From DAORHV01 sp964458645 (GTDB lineage Bacteria; Patescibacteriota; Gracilibacteria; Peribacterales; Peribacteraceae), in contig CAYWJU010000009.1 of NCBI GenBank assembly GCA_964458645.1, positions 1-62,740 on the forward strand: DNA of 62,740 bases, in the 5' to 3' direction. Below, in pieces: positions 25,364 through 34,072 of the stretch. A model generated the notes under the pieces. That model saw only the letters and a list, made by a program, of their open reading frames with translations. It had not been told where the DNA came from and ran no database searches. Positions within the stretch are counted from its first letter, which is position 1; every line of letters begins with the position of its first letter. Position numbers and translations under genes: made by a program.

Positions 25364-26049
25364 TGAACATGCTCCCCATCAAACGCATCGGCATTGCCCT
25401 CCATCTAATCCTGACCATTGTCTTTATTATTCCTCTTGGCATCTTTTTCTTGCTTTGGTTGCTTGGATATCGTGTTGATGCAGCCGGCTCAAATGTAGCT
25501 GAAGAAGCTGCAAAGAAACACGATGTGACGATGTGTGAAAGGATTCTTACAACACCTTGGAATCTTTTTACGACTGCTGCGGAGCAACAGAGTAATTGCA
25601 TCTACAAATATGCAGAGCTCACCAAAGATCCCTCAGCCTGCAAATTGCTACCTTTGAGCTATAGCCTAATGTGCGTAGGCGCTGCGCTGGGAAACTTTGA
25701 ATCGTGTCCTCTTGGAAACAATCGGGAGACTGAGATAAATGGAAACATGATCTCTTTAAAGGAATGCATTGACGGCAATGCAGGAGTACGCGATAGCGAT
25801 TGCTGCAAGGTGGCAAAAGCAAGATTCCTGACTGGATTCGATGACTGCAATATTTCTACGCCGGGAATTCGGGATGAATGCAATTATGAGCTGTCATTTA
25901 AAAATAATGACCCGAGCACTTGTGCATCAATCTCCGGTGCAAAAGTAAAGTCTGCATGCGAAATCGCAGCGGGCGCACTACAGAAAGATCCTTCGATTTG
26001 CGTGGGGTGCATAAAGCCGGTGAATAGCCCTGATGAACTTGGGCAGTAG
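25363..26049 (+). CDS. Membrane-anchored Cys-rich protein
   Basis: 228 aa. One N-terminal membrane helix (LILTIVFIIPLGIFFLLWLLGY) is followed by a Cys-rich outside region with 16 Cys. Recurrent units of the form KDPSxC...(R)DxCxxxxA are seen (LTKDPSACKLL, NNDPSTCASIS, QKDPSICVGCI). Cys-rich repeats of this style occur in CPR and DPANN archaeal exported proteins; the function is unknown and disulfide bonding is likely. Its ATG overlaps the stop codon of the 1729-aa surface protein by one base (TAATG), so the two are translationally coupled and may act together. Confidence 0.75.
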   Translation: MNMLPIKRIGIALHLILTIVFIIPLGIFFLLWLLGYRVDAAGSNVAEEAAKKHDVTMCERILTTPWNLFTTAAEQQSNCIYKYAELTKDPSACKLLPLSYSLMCVGAALGNFESCPLGNNRETEINGNMISLKECIDGNAGVRDSDCCKVAKARFLTGFDDCNISTPGIRDECNYELSFKNNDPSTCASISGAKVKSACEIAAGALQKDPSICVGCIKPVNSPDELGQ

Positions 26050-26093
26050 TCCGCCAAGCATGCGCTCAAGACCATCTTCCTACTCCGGGCTTA

Positions 26094-26122
26094 TTGACAT
26101 TTTTCAAATATCTGTTTAAATA
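26094..26122 (+). promoter_or_regulatory. Strong leaderless promoter of the HExxH gene
   Basis: TTGACA (26094-26099), exactly 17 nt, TAAATA (26117-26122), exactly 6 nt, then the ATG at 26129. The predicted +1 is the A of the ATG. Confidence 0.7.
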
Positions 26123-26128
26123 TCGTTC

Positions 26129-27403
26129 ATGCCCAAATCTGTAACAGAGCTTGGAAGCAGAGTGTCTTCCGACGTACACATCGAAAAGAACTCGCTGCCA
26201 CCCGTCCGAAAAATCTCATTTTGGGCACCGCAGGCAGAAAAGCCCCAAGTACTGCGCGTAAGCGCGGACATCGGCTCCGGAGTCACCGAAGATGCAGACG
26301 TGCAGTGGTCGCCGGCCTTTGCGCAAGAATTCGAAAAGGTGCAACGCACTCTTTGGCAGCGCCTTCGCCAAACGGAGATTGCGGGTACGGTGTTCGGACC
26401 AGAAAAGGCTGAATTTTTAGCTGCAGGTCAACGCAGAGACACGACGCTTGTATGGAGCTCTGATGAACAGGTAGACGTGGAGGTCGCATTGGCTAACCGC
26501 ATTGTGGCCGAGCGCAGCAAGTTTACGAGATTGGGAAAATCAATCGGGATTATTGATGGCATGCCACCTGTGGCACGCACTGCAAATATCGGGGCGACAT
26601 ATGGACCAGAATCCCATGCCTTGGTAAACGACGCGGAAACACGCAACGCCTTTCAGGGTGGAATGGACTATATTTTGGGCCAGGTACTGGCATATCCACA
26701 GAATGGTGAGCACCGCTCTGCGCCTTTGCTAAGAAACCTGAAAGCATTCCGTGCAAACAGCGCCCGCTGGGCAACGCTTCATGGCAGGAGCATCGTGTCG
26801 CTGGAAAGCGGGCAAATAGGAAATGCATGGATGGTTGTCATTCCACCCGATAACGAGCTACTGGCTAAACAGAAGAACTCAATTCAAGTATCAAATGAAG
26901 GTGGCATTACACTGATGCAAGTTGTGCCTGTGGCATTCACTCGTGAATGGGCCGGACTCGTTGGCGTTCATGAACTCGAGCATATGGAAAACCAGGTAAC
27001 GGGAAAGGAGCCTCGCAAACCCAGCCGGGAACAATATATTGACGGTGAGGATCGAGCGTACACAGTAGAAATCGGCGCAGCAGATATTTTGTCGCGTGGC
27101 GGATTTTCACAGGGAGTAGATGCACTTATTGAAGTGCTAGGATTCAAAACAATTGATGACCTCCAGCCATTTAGAAGCGAGCTTGGAGCACAGGTAATCG
27201 CTAAAAATTTAGATCGCTATATCACACCACAGGCCCCGAAAAGTAAGACAGAGGCAGGGTTGCGCATTGGCTTGTATCTCATGGCTATTGGTCTCCGCTT
27301 AGCAGAGCGCAATGCCGGAAACAGCCCAGAAAAGGCAACGTTGGCACGCAAGGAAGTAATTGCAACAATGTATGCTGAGCAGCTTACGGGGCTGACAGGG
27401 TAG
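26129..27403 (+). CDS. Putative zinc metallopeptidase (HExxH), unknown family
   Basis: 424 aa, no signal peptide. H281-E-L-E-H285 in LVGVHELEHMENQVTG is a zincin HExxH motif. Downstream, EDRAYTVEIGAAD supplies possible third ligands (E307/D308 or E314), in an arrangement like gluzincins. Before the motif the chain is alpha/beta with a strand running straight into the HExxH helix (ITLMQVVPVAFTREWAG). I do not recognise the family. It starts at a perfectly placed leaderless promoter, and its stop codon forms part of the -10 of the next gene. Confidence 0.65.
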   Translation: MPKSVTELGSRVSSDVHIEKNSLPPVRKISFWAPQAEKPQVLRVSADIGSGVTEDADVQWSPAFAQEFEKVQRTLWQRLRQTEIAGTVFGPEKAEFLAAGQRRDTTLVWSSDEQVDVEVALANRIVAERSKFTRLGKSIGIIDGMPPVARTANIGATYGPESHALVNDAETRNAFQGGMDYILGQVLAYPQNGEHRSAPLLRNLKAFRANSARWATLHGRSIVSLESGQIGNAWMVVIPPDNELLAKQKNSIQVSNEGGITLMQVVPVAFTREWAGLVGVHELEHMENQVTGKEPRKPSREQYIDGEDRAYTVEIGAADILSRGGFSQGVDALIEVLGFKTIDDLQPFRSELGAQVIAKNLDRYITPQAPKSKTEAGLRIGLYLMAIGLRLAERNAGNSPEKATLARKEVIATMYAEQLTGLTG

Positions 27404-27406
27404 AAT
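27401..27406 (+). promoter_or_regulatory. Leaderless-type -10 for the S41-like gene
   Basis: TAGAAT overlaps the TAG stop of the HExxH gene and ends 7 nt before the ATG at 27414. Confidence 0.5.
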
Positions 27407-27413
27407 ACTTCAG

Positions 27414-28529
27414 ATGACCTCAATGAAATCCCTCAGCACGTCTGTCGCGATCGCCTCGGCATTCTTGCTGTACGCACCAATCACACACGCCCTCTCTCCC
27501 TGCGATCGCACGGACCGCATTTACGAGATGCGCACCTGTCTCCGCATTCAACAGCGCAACGAAAAACTCAGTGGTTATTCGCTGGCCCAGCCCATCGCGC
27601 TCACCGGCGCCACCACCATACGCACCAAGCGCGGCAAACCGCCCAGCAACTACGTGTCGGTCGGACTGACGCTGCGTAACAACGGCCGCATCATTGTGGT
27701 CAGTCGTATTCGCCTGCACTCCCCCGCCGACGTGGCCGGGTTCGAGATCGGTGACGAGATCACCGCAATCGACGGTCAGCCGGTGAAGAGCAACCTGTCG
27801 GCGACCGACGTGACGAACATGCTCAACGGAACCGAAGACAGCAGCGTGGAGGTGGAGATCGGCCGGCGTAACGCAGCCCCGCAGACACTCACCATCGTAC
27901 GCACGAACCAAGTCATCGAAGATTCGGCTGCCGAGATGCAGGGCCGCCTGGCCTACGTCAGCATCCGCTATTTCTCCAAAGACGCTGTGCAGCGCACGCG
28001 CGAGTTCCTCATGAGCCAAGCCAAGGCACGCAACCCGTACGCGGTGATTCTGGATCTGCGCAGCAATCCGGGCGGCAGCCTGGAGCAGGTGCAGGCCATA
28101 CTCGGCATGTTCCTGCCCGAGGGCACCACGCTGGCCAAATTGCAGACGTCCCAGGCCTTCACCGCGGTCGTAAGCACCGGCAAGCCTGTATTGCCCGCCG
28201 ACACCCCCATCGTCGTCCTGGTGAGCAAGAATGGGCCATACGCGGTATCGCTGGTCGTGGCCGGACTGAAGACCAACACGCGCAATCGCGTGACGGTCAT
28301 TCGTACGACGGATGACGACGCACGCACAACGTTGTCGGACTTTCTGATTCCCGATACAAAAGGCCTGCGTGTCTTCACGCCGCCGCAAGATGCCCTGCTC
28401 ATGCCCGGCTCGGACGTACGCATCTATTTCGATGCCGAGTACGTGGAGCGCGTGACTGAAATCACGTTGCCTGTCAGTCCGGCGGGAACCGATGCGGCAC
28501 TGGAAAAGGCGCAGGAGCTCTTGCGATAA
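27414..28529 (+). CDS. PDZ plus S41 (CtpA-like) protein lacking the catalytic residues
   Basis: 371 aa. Signal peptide at the N-terminus (SVAIASAFLLYAPITHA). A PDZ domain follows (GLTLRNNGRIIVVSRIRLHSPADVAGFEIGDEITAIDG, about 83-165), then an S41 core (LAYVSIRYFSKDAVQRTREFL, AVILDLRSNPGGSLEQV, PIVVLVSKNG). Where active C-terminal processing peptidases have GSASASE, this protein has GPYAVSL, so the Ser nucleophile aligns with A277. The Lys of the GKG(T/S)VQ motif is also missing. It is likely an exported non-catalytic substrate- or partner-binding protein. It follows the HExxH gene closely. Confidence 0.8.
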   Translation: MTSMKSLSTSVAIASAFLLYAPITHALSPCDRTDRIYEMRTCLRIQQRNEKLSGYSLAQPIALTGATTIRTKRGKPPSNYVSVGLTLRNNGRIIVVSRIRLHSPADVAGFEIGDEITAIDGQPVKSNLSATDVTNMLNGTEDSSVEVEIGRRNAAPQTLTIVRTNQVIEDSAAEMQGRLAYVSIRYFSKDAVQRTREFLMSQAKARNPYAVILDLRSNPGGSLEQVQAILGMFLPEGTTLAKLQTSQAFTAVVSTGKPVLPADTPIVVLVSKNGPYAVSLVVAGLKTNTRNRVTVIRTTDDDARTTLSDFLIPDTKGLRVFTPPQDALLMPGSDVRIYFDAEYVERVTEITLPVSPAGTDAALEKAQELLR

Positions 28530-28606
28530 CCGGGACGCGACGTCCCGGCTACGGGGAAAACATCTCGAAGCGCTCACGATCTCCGTACCTGCGACGTCGC
28601 GTCGCA
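28530..28606. repeat. Two GC-rich hairpins between convergent genes
   Basis: CCGGGACG (28530-28537) pairs with CGTCCCGG (28541-28548). TGCGACG (28590-28596) pairs with CGTCGCA (28600-28606). Both have 3-nt loops and neither has a T-run, so they may be REP-like elements or weak terminators between the S41-like gene and pilT. Confidence 0.55.
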
Positions 28607-28654
28607 GAAAACACAAAGCACATGGCATGTGCATAAAAAAATCTCCGACATATT

Positions 28655-29653
28655 TTACCCCTCCAGCTCCACCAAACCCTCCTTCACCATGCGCTTCAGG
28701 TCTTTTTCAAACGTGACCATGCCTTCGCCGCCACCGGTCTGAATCACGCTCTCCAGTTCGGACAAACGGTGCTCGCGGATAATGTTGGCCACAGCCGGCG
28801 TGCGAATGAGAATTTCGCGGTTGGCAATGCGTCCGCCGCCTTTTTTCGGAAGCAGGCGCTGGGCAATGACGGCTTTCAGCGACATGGACAGCTGCAACCG
28901 CACCTGGTTCTGCTGATGCGGCGGGAACACGTCCACGATGCGATCGATGGTCTGCACGGTGTTCGGCGTGTGGAGCGTGGCCAGCACCAAGTGACCGGTT
29001 TCAGCCAAGGTGAGCGCCAAAGCGATGCTATCTAAATCGCGCATTTCACCCACCATGACGATGTCCGGGTCCTGGCGCAGCACATGCTTCAAGCCATCTG
29101 GGAACGTGAGAAAGTCGCTGCCGAGTTCGCGCTGGCGGACAATCGCTTTCTTGGATTCGAAGCGGAACTCGACCGGGTCTTCCAGCGTGATGATGTTCAG
29201 CGGCAATTCGGCATTGATCTCGTTGATAATGGCGGCCATGGACGTGCTCTTGCCGCTGCCGGTGGGTCCGGTGAACAGCACCAGGCCTTCTTGATCACGA
29301 CAGATATCCATGACCACGTCGGGCAACAACAACTCCTTGGCTGTGGGGATTCTGCCCGGAATCAGACGTGCAACGAACGCTGGCGTTCCACCCACCATGT
29401 GGCAGTTAATGCGAAAACGCGAGCCGTCTTCCAAGGTGTGTGAGCAATCCAAATCTCGCTCGGCAAGGAAACGCTTGTACTGGGCTTCATCCAAAAATTC
29501 CATCATCAAATCCTTCACTTGAGCGGGAGTCTGTAGGGTGCCCTCCAATTTTTCGAGTGAGCCATCGATACGCAAAATCGGCGGATGCCCGCACAAGATG
29601 TGCAGGTCGGAGGCTTTCTTTTCAATCGCCAGCTTCCAGAGGTTCGGGGCCAT
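28655..29653 (-). CDS. pilT: Type IV pilus retraction ATPase PilT
   Basis: 332 aa. A hexameric cytoplasmic ATPase that depolymerises type IV pili for twitching and DNA uptake. N-terminal PAS-like part (ASDLHILCGHPPILRIDG), Walker A GPTGSGKST (129-137), Asp box (LEDPVEF), Walker B (DPDIVMVGEMRD) and His box (ATLHTPNTVQTIDRIVDVFPP). AQRLLPKKGGGR is typical of PilT. The length is normal. The longer frame upstream is discarded: an extended TGCTATACT box ends exactly 6 nt before the ATG at 29653. No other pilus gene is in the window. Confidence 0.95.
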   Translation of the reverse strand: MAPNLWKLAIEKKASDLHILCGHPPILRIDGSLEKLEGTLQTPAQVKDLMMEFLDEAQYKRFLAERDLDCSHTLEDGSRFRINCHMVGGTPAFVARLIPGRIPTAKELLLPDVVMDICRDQEGLVLFTGPTGSGKSTSMAAIINEINAELPLNIITLEDPVEFRFESKKAIVRQRELGSDFLTFPDGLKHVLRQDPDIVMVGEMRDLDSIALALTLAETGHLVLATLHTPNTVQTIDRIVDVFPPHQQNQVRLQLSMSLKAVIAQRLLPKKGGGRIANREILIRTPAVANIIREHRLSELESVIQTGGGEGMVTFEKDLKRMVKEGLVELEG

Positions 29654-29659
29654 CTGACC

Positions 29660-29668
29660 AGTATAGCA
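29660..29668 (-). promoter_or_regulatory. Extended -10, leaderless, of pilT
   Basis: Minus-strand TGCTATACT, 6 nt before the ATG at 29653. Confidence 0.65.
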
Positions 29669-29713
29669 GAAAATCTGCTTTTCCTGAAGTGGCTGCGGAT
29701 ACGCGAAGCAGGG

Positions 29714-29756
29714 GTTCCTCGGACTCTTCGGTTTCCTCGGTTTCTTCGGACTCCTT
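29714..29756. repeat. Degenerate TCGG-rich tandem repeat
   Basis: Short units of the type CTCGG(A/T)(C/T)TCTTCGG repeat between pilT and the chorismate mutase gene. A related array lies at 35053-35124, so this is a dispersed intergenic repeat. Confidence 0.5.
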
Positions 29757-29790
29757 AAAATACAACCTTTTACAGGCAACAGCTTCGGGC

Positions 29791-30045
29791 TTACGCCTCC
29801 CTCGATTTGCGTCCCAGCTCCATGACCGTCTTGCAAACCTTCTCCAGAGCCATTTCGTCCAAATCGAAGTCGAAACCTTCTTCCAGCCAGTTGCTGAGCA
29901 CCTGCTGTTCGCGGTCCTTATCCGGCTCTTCTTCGGAAAGATGAGCGAGAATCTGCTTCACCAATGTGGTGCGGCGAGAGAGCAATTCCACGATCTGACG
30001 ATCGAGAATATCGACTTGGCGGCGGAGGTCGGAGATGGACGGCAT
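29791..30045 (-). CDS. Chorismate mutase type II (AroQ-like), free-standing
   Basis: 84 aa, all helical. ISDLRRQVDILDRQIVELLS, RRTTLVKQIL and DREQQVLSNWLEE match the AroQ fold: R8/R9 of helix 1, R24/R25, K30 and the RE pair at about 44-45 correspond to the arginines, lysine and glutamate that hold chorismate or prephenate. The reaction is chorismate to prephenate in Phe/Tyr synthesis. No other shikimate or aromatic gene is nearby, so it may act in another role or on imported metabolites. The start is supported only by length and fold; the nearest -10-like box (GATACG) is weak. Confidence 0.75.
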   Translation of the reverse strand: MPSISDLRRQVDILDRQIVELLSRRTTLVKQILAHLSEEEPDKDREQQVLSNWLEEGFDFDLDEMALEKVCKTVMELGRKSREA

Positions 30046-30258
30046 ACGCGGCGTATCCTCGCCGTTTCCAGCCAGATTGCAATTGACAAACTCCGATTAC
30101 GAAGGCTTGTATTTTGAAGCGCCTTGCAAGAAACACCGCAGGCTTTGCGCCCTGGGCAACGAGGAGCCTTACAAAGCCCTCCGCAGCTCCGCGTCGTCCG
30201 CTGGTTTTGCCGCAAGCTCAAGTAGAAACTGTGGAACAGGGATAGTACAGTGGCCGCC

Positions 30259-32319
30259 ATGGACGCAGTCGCCGCCAAAAAACGCATCGCACAACTGAAA
30301 GCAGAAATCTGGCGACTCAACCGTGCCTATTTCACCGAAAACAAGAGTGAGGTTTCGGAAGACGTACGCGACAGCCTGAAACAAGAGCTCATCCGTCTGG
30401 AGAAAGAATTCCCCGAACTGATCACGCCGGATTCCCCCACCCAACGCGTCGGAGCTCCATTGGATGGCCGCTTGCCCAAGTGCAAACACCTGCATGCCAA
30501 ACAATCGCTGCAAGACGCCTTCTCGCGCGCCGACATGGATGAATGGGTCGACATGATGACACGCGCGCTAGGAGGAGAGAAGAAGGCGGAATTTGAAACC
30601 GAATTGAAGATCGACGGACTGAATATGTCGCTGGTCTACGAGCATGTGACGGGGACCGAGTACAGACTGCTGCGTGCGGTGACGCGCGGCAACGGCGTGG
30701 AAGGTGAAGACGTAACGCACACCGTGCGGACCATTGGCAGCGTGCCGCTGACGGTGAATGCGCCGAACGTCATCGGCATGCCCAAGCAGATGGAAATCGG
30801 GGGCGAGGTCTATTTGGAAAAAGCCACGTTGGAGCGCATCAACGCGCCATTGGCAGAGGCCGACCGCTTCGCCAATCCGCGCAACGCCGCAGCCGGAACC
30901 GTACGCCAGCTGGACCCTGCGGTGGCCGCCGAGCGCGATTTGAAAATGTTCTGTTACGCGCTGGATGAAGAAACATGCGTGGCCTTCGATGTCTCTACGC
31001 AAATCGGATTGATTGAATTTCTGCGCGAGCTGGGACTGCCGGTGCAGCCGGATGCTAGAGTATTGAAGACGCTGGATGCGGTGGAGAAGGAATACAAAGC
31101 ACTGGAGAAGAAGCGCGACAAGTTGCCGTTCGATATTGATGGCATGGTGGTAAAGCTCAACGACCGCCGCATGCAGAAAGATTTGGGCTCCACGGCAAAA
31201 GCGCCGCGCTGGGCACGCGCATTCAAGTTCGCCGCCATGCAATCCACGGCGCAGATTTTGGATATTGAATTACAAGTCGGCCGCACCGGAGCAATCACGC
31301 CGGTGGCGCACCTGACGCCCACGCACCTGGCCGGTTCCACGGTGACGCGTGCCACGCTGCACAACGAAGATGAAATCATTCGTCAGGATATTTGCATCGG
31401 CGACACGGTGATTCTGCAGAAGGCCGGCGACATCATTCCCGAAGTGGTGGAAGTGCTCAAAAACCTGCGCAAACCGGATGCAAAGCCCTATCGCTACCCC
31501 AAGCACTGCCCCAGTTGCGGCACGGATCTGGTGCGGCCAGAGGGCGAGGCCGTGCACCGTTGTCCGAACCCGAAGTGTGGTGCGGTGCGCCAGGGCAGAC
31601 TGGAGCATTTCACGTCGCGTTACGCCATGAACATGGAAGGCATCGGCTCGGAAACAATCGAAGCATTGATTGCCGCAAACTTGGTAAGTGACCCCGCCGA
31701 TATTTTCTTCCTGACCGAAAAAGATTTCCTGAGTCTGCCGCTCTTTAAAGAAAAGAAAACAGAGAACGCACTCAAGTCGATTCACAACGCCAAGACCACG
31801 CCGATTGAACGCTTTCTCTTCGGACTCGGCATCCGGCACGTCGGCCGCGAGAACGCCGAATTGCTGGCGCGCCGCCTCGACTGGCATGCGCACGGCGCGA
31901 CGATTTCTCCCAATGCCGTGTCGACCGTGCTGACCGAAGTGACCGCCGAGCAATTGTTTGCAATCGACGGCATTGGCGAAGCTGTCGCGAACTCACTGAA
32001 AGAATGGATCGGCGAAGCGGATAACCGCTCGCTGCTGCACAAATTCGACAACGGCGGTCTGATGTTCACGCTACCCACCGCCAGCAACGTGGTGCAGACC
32101 ATGGCCGGACAGATCTTCGTGCTCACCGGCACGTTGCCCACGCTCGGCCGCGACGAAGCCAAGCAGATGATTAAAGACCGCGGCGGCAAAGTGAGCAGCA
32201 GTGTGAGCAAGAAAACGAATTATGTTTTGGCGGGAGAAGAGGCTGGATCGAAACTTGATGATGCGAAAAAACTAAACATCAAGATTATTGATGAGGAGAA
32301 ATTTAAAAAGATGTTGTGA
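30259..32319 (+). CDS. ligA: NAD-dependent DNA ligase LigA
   Basis: 686 aa. It seals nicks in replication and repair using NAD. Domain Ia is at the N-terminus. The adenylation site is ELKIDG with K117, followed by GRTGAITPVAHLTP (OB fold). A four-Cys zinc finger (CPSCG...CPNPKC), the HhH array (YAMNMEGIGSETIEAL, FGLGIRHVGRENAELL, IDGIGEAVANSL) and a C-terminal BRCT domain (FVLTGTLPTLGRDEAKQMI...) complete it. All expected domains are present at normal length. The ATG at 30259 is chosen; a GTG at 30250 would add three residues. TACAGT ends 7 nt upstream. Confidence 0.97.
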   Translation: MDAVAAKKRIAQLKAEIWRLNRAYFTENKSEVSEDVRDSLKQELIRLEKEFPELITPDSPTQRVGAPLDGRLPKCKHLHAKQSLQDAFSRADMDEWVDMMTRALGGEKKAEFETELKIDGLNMSLVYEHVTGTEYRLLRAVTRGNGVEGEDVTHTVRTIGSVPLTVNAPNVIGMPKQMEIGGEVYLEKATLERINAPLAEADRFANPRNAAAGTVRQLDPAVAAERDLKMFCYALDEETCVAFDVSTQIGLIEFLRELGLPVQPDARVLKTLDAVEKEYKALEKKRDKLPFDIDGMVVKLNDRRMQKDLGSTAKAPRWARAFKFAAMQSTAQILDIELQVGRTGAITPVAHLTPTHLAGSTVTRATLHNEDEIIRQDICIGDTVILQKAGDIIPEVVEVLKNLRKPDAKPYRYPKHCPSCGTDLVRPEGEAVHRCPNPKCGAVRQGRLEHFTSRYAMNMEGIGSETIEALIAANLVSDPADIFFLTEKDFLSLPLFKEKKTENALKSIHNAKTTPIERFLFGLGIRHVGRENAELLARRLDWHAHGATISPNAVSTVLTEVTAEQLFAIDGIGEAVANSLKEWIGEADNRSLLHKFDNGGLMFTLPTASNVVQTMAGQIFVLTGTLPTLGRDEAKQMIKDRGGKVSSSVSKKTNYVLAGEEAGSKLDDAKKLNIKIIDEEKFKKML

Positions 32320-32707
32320 GTTTTTTCCTTCCACTTTTTTTAGAAAAAAGTTGAGCAAAAAACGTCGCGCGGGGGCCTGTGGTCTGCCCGCCGCAGCGGC
32401 CGTGGGCGCTCAGCGCACGCGCTTTCTTGGCCACTTCTTTGTCGCGCACAAAGAAGTGGCGGAAGAAACTGAGGAGAAGAATGGCGGCATCAACAGCCGA
32501 CTGGACAAGAATCTTCTTGCATTGTGTTTCGCGCTACGTACAATTGGCCACTATGTTCTGCCCTTCCTTGCGAAGCGCGCTGCGTCGTCCGCACCCTCTC
32601 TCTGAGGTGGCGATGCGCTGAACGAAGTCAGCACCCAAGCACACCACCCAGAGAACCAAGCCGCCCGAGCATTCGGGTGTTGATCGTATTTTGCCTTTCC
32701 CCAAGCC
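32320..32707. other. Intergenic region with two hairpins
   Basis: About 390 bp with no supported gene. ACTTTTTT (32333-32340) pairs with AAAAAAGT (32344-32351) just after ligA and may end its transcript. GCCACTTCTTTGT (32430-32442) pairs perfectly with ACAAAGAAGTGGC (32448-32460), a 13-bp stem with a 5-nt loop. The remaining sequence looks REP-like. A short frame through it is low-complexity and not called. Confidence 0.6.
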
Positions 32708-34072
32708 ATGAACACTACCGTCCCCACCACCGCTCAAGCCTACTTGAAACAATTCGAGGGCGAAACGTTCGTCATTAAAGTCGGCGGCAAGCCGCTGGAT
32801 AATCCCGCCACGCTGCAAGGCATCATGCAGAGCATCGGCCAGTTCCGTGACCACGGCATCGCGTGCGTGTTCGTACACGGCGGCGGCGTGCAGGTAGATG
32901 ACATCCTCGGCTCGTCCGCCAAACACCCCGACACCCAGCTGCGCATTACCCCGGCATCGGCGATTGAAACCGTGGAACGGGCGCGGATGGAGTTGTCCGA
33001 ACGCATCTGGACCCACTGCAACAACGCCGGCGTGCATGCCGAAATCTTGGACCCCGGCGTCACCACCGCGGAGAGAATCCTGCAGCACGGCGAAACCGGA
33101 CGCGTGCGCTCGGTTTCCAGGCGCATGATCGCCGCTGCGCTGGCCAGAGGCAAAATGCCGATCATCCCGTTCGGCGGACGCGACCACGAAGGCCGCTACC
33201 TGAACGCCAATGCCGACGACAACGCGGCAGAAGCGGCGGTGGAAATGGAGGCGCGCAAGCTGATCCTGCTCACCAACACCGACGGCGTGGAGCTGCCCGG
33301 CAGGAACGGCAACGGCGGCAACAAGCGGAAAATCAGCTTCATGGACAGCGATCGTCTGGCCATGCTGCTGCGGAAGCACAGCCACGGCGACGGCGGCGAA
33401 CCGAAATTCGTGATCGGCGAAGGCATGTACCCCAAGCTGCGCGCGGCACAGAACGCCATCGGAAGCCGCAAAGTGGGCGCTGTGCACATCCTGCGCGCCG
33501 ACGGTTCGGCGCTGTTGGATGAAGTGCTCACGCGCACCGGAAGCGGCACCATGATCGAGCGGTTCCAGAGCGTTTTGATCGACACCGCCACCGAAGAAGA
33601 CGTACCAAACATCCAGGAACTCCTGGCCGAAGCGCAGAAGTTCACAACGCCCAAGGGCACCTCGTACCTGAAGGCACGCTCGCTCGACGAAATCCGAAGC
33701 GATCTAGCGACAACCCTGGTGTTCGAACATCAGGGCGTGCCAGTGGGTACCATCTGTTACACCAGGCTACCCCACCACTGGACTACCGCACTCATCCGCA
33801 GCTTCGCGGTGGCTGAGAACCACCAGAGTTCACAGTACGGACGTGTGCTGCTGGAAGAATGCCTCGTGCGTATCCGCGAGGCTGGCTACACGCGCGCTGT
33901 CAGTATCACGGCGGCAGATCAGCTGAAGCACTTGTACAAGCAATACGGCGGTGTGAAGGATGAGGGCGAGTACCGCGACGTCCTGGCGCCGTCGCTCAAC
34001 CGCTACGACGAAACCGAGCGCGAGCTGGTGCACTTGTACACGTTCGATATGACAGGCGAACAGAAGGATTAG
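32708..34072 (+). CDS. Amino-acid kinase plus GNAT protein (ArgA/N-acetylglutamate synthase-like)
   Basis: 454 aa. The N-terminal amino-acid-kinase fold (about 1-285) has FVIKVGGKPL, CVFVHGGGVQ, the conserved NADDNAA segment and LTNTDGVELPG. The C-terminal GNAT acetyltransferase (about 290-450) has TTALIRSFAVAENHQSSQYGRVLLEECL, with a Q/R-x-x-G-x-(G/V)-type CoA loop that is slightly altered. This architecture is that of bifunctional N-acetylglutamate synthase/kinase-like proteins, first step of arginine synthesis. No other arg gene is visible, so the real substrate may differ. The 3' end overlaps the convergent methyltransferase by 4 nt. Confidence 0.8.
   Translation: MNTTVPTTAQAYLKQFEGETFVIKVGGKPLDNPATLQGIMQSIGQFRDHGIACVFVHGGGVQVDDILGSSAKHPDTQLRITPASAIETVERARMELSERIWTHCNNAGVHAEILDPGVTTAERILQHGETGRVRSVSRRMIAAALARGKMPIIPFGGRDHEGRYLNANADDNAAEAAVEMEARKLILLTNTDGVELPGRNGNGGNKRKISFMDSDRLAMLLRKHSHGDGGEPKFVIGEGMYPKLRAAQNAIGSRKVGAVHILRADGSALLDEVLTRTGSGTMIERFQSVLIDTATEEDVPNIQELLAEAQKFTTPKGTSYLKARSLDEIRSDLATTLVFEHQGVPVGTICYTRLPHHWTTALIRSFAVAENHQSSQYGRVLLEECLVRIREAGYTRAVSITAADQLKHLYKQYGGVKDEGEYRDVLAPSLNRYDETERELVHLYTFDMTGEQKD

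Noticed and set aside
27420..28634. 404-aa minus-strand frame opposite the S41-like gene
   Set aside because: The plus strand encodes clear PDZ and S41 features with a signal peptide; the minus frame is a GC-driven shadow.
32534..33487. 317-aa minus-strand frame opposite the ArgA-like gene
   Set aside because: His/Val/Ala-rich shadow of a gene with recognisable amino-acid-kinase motifs.
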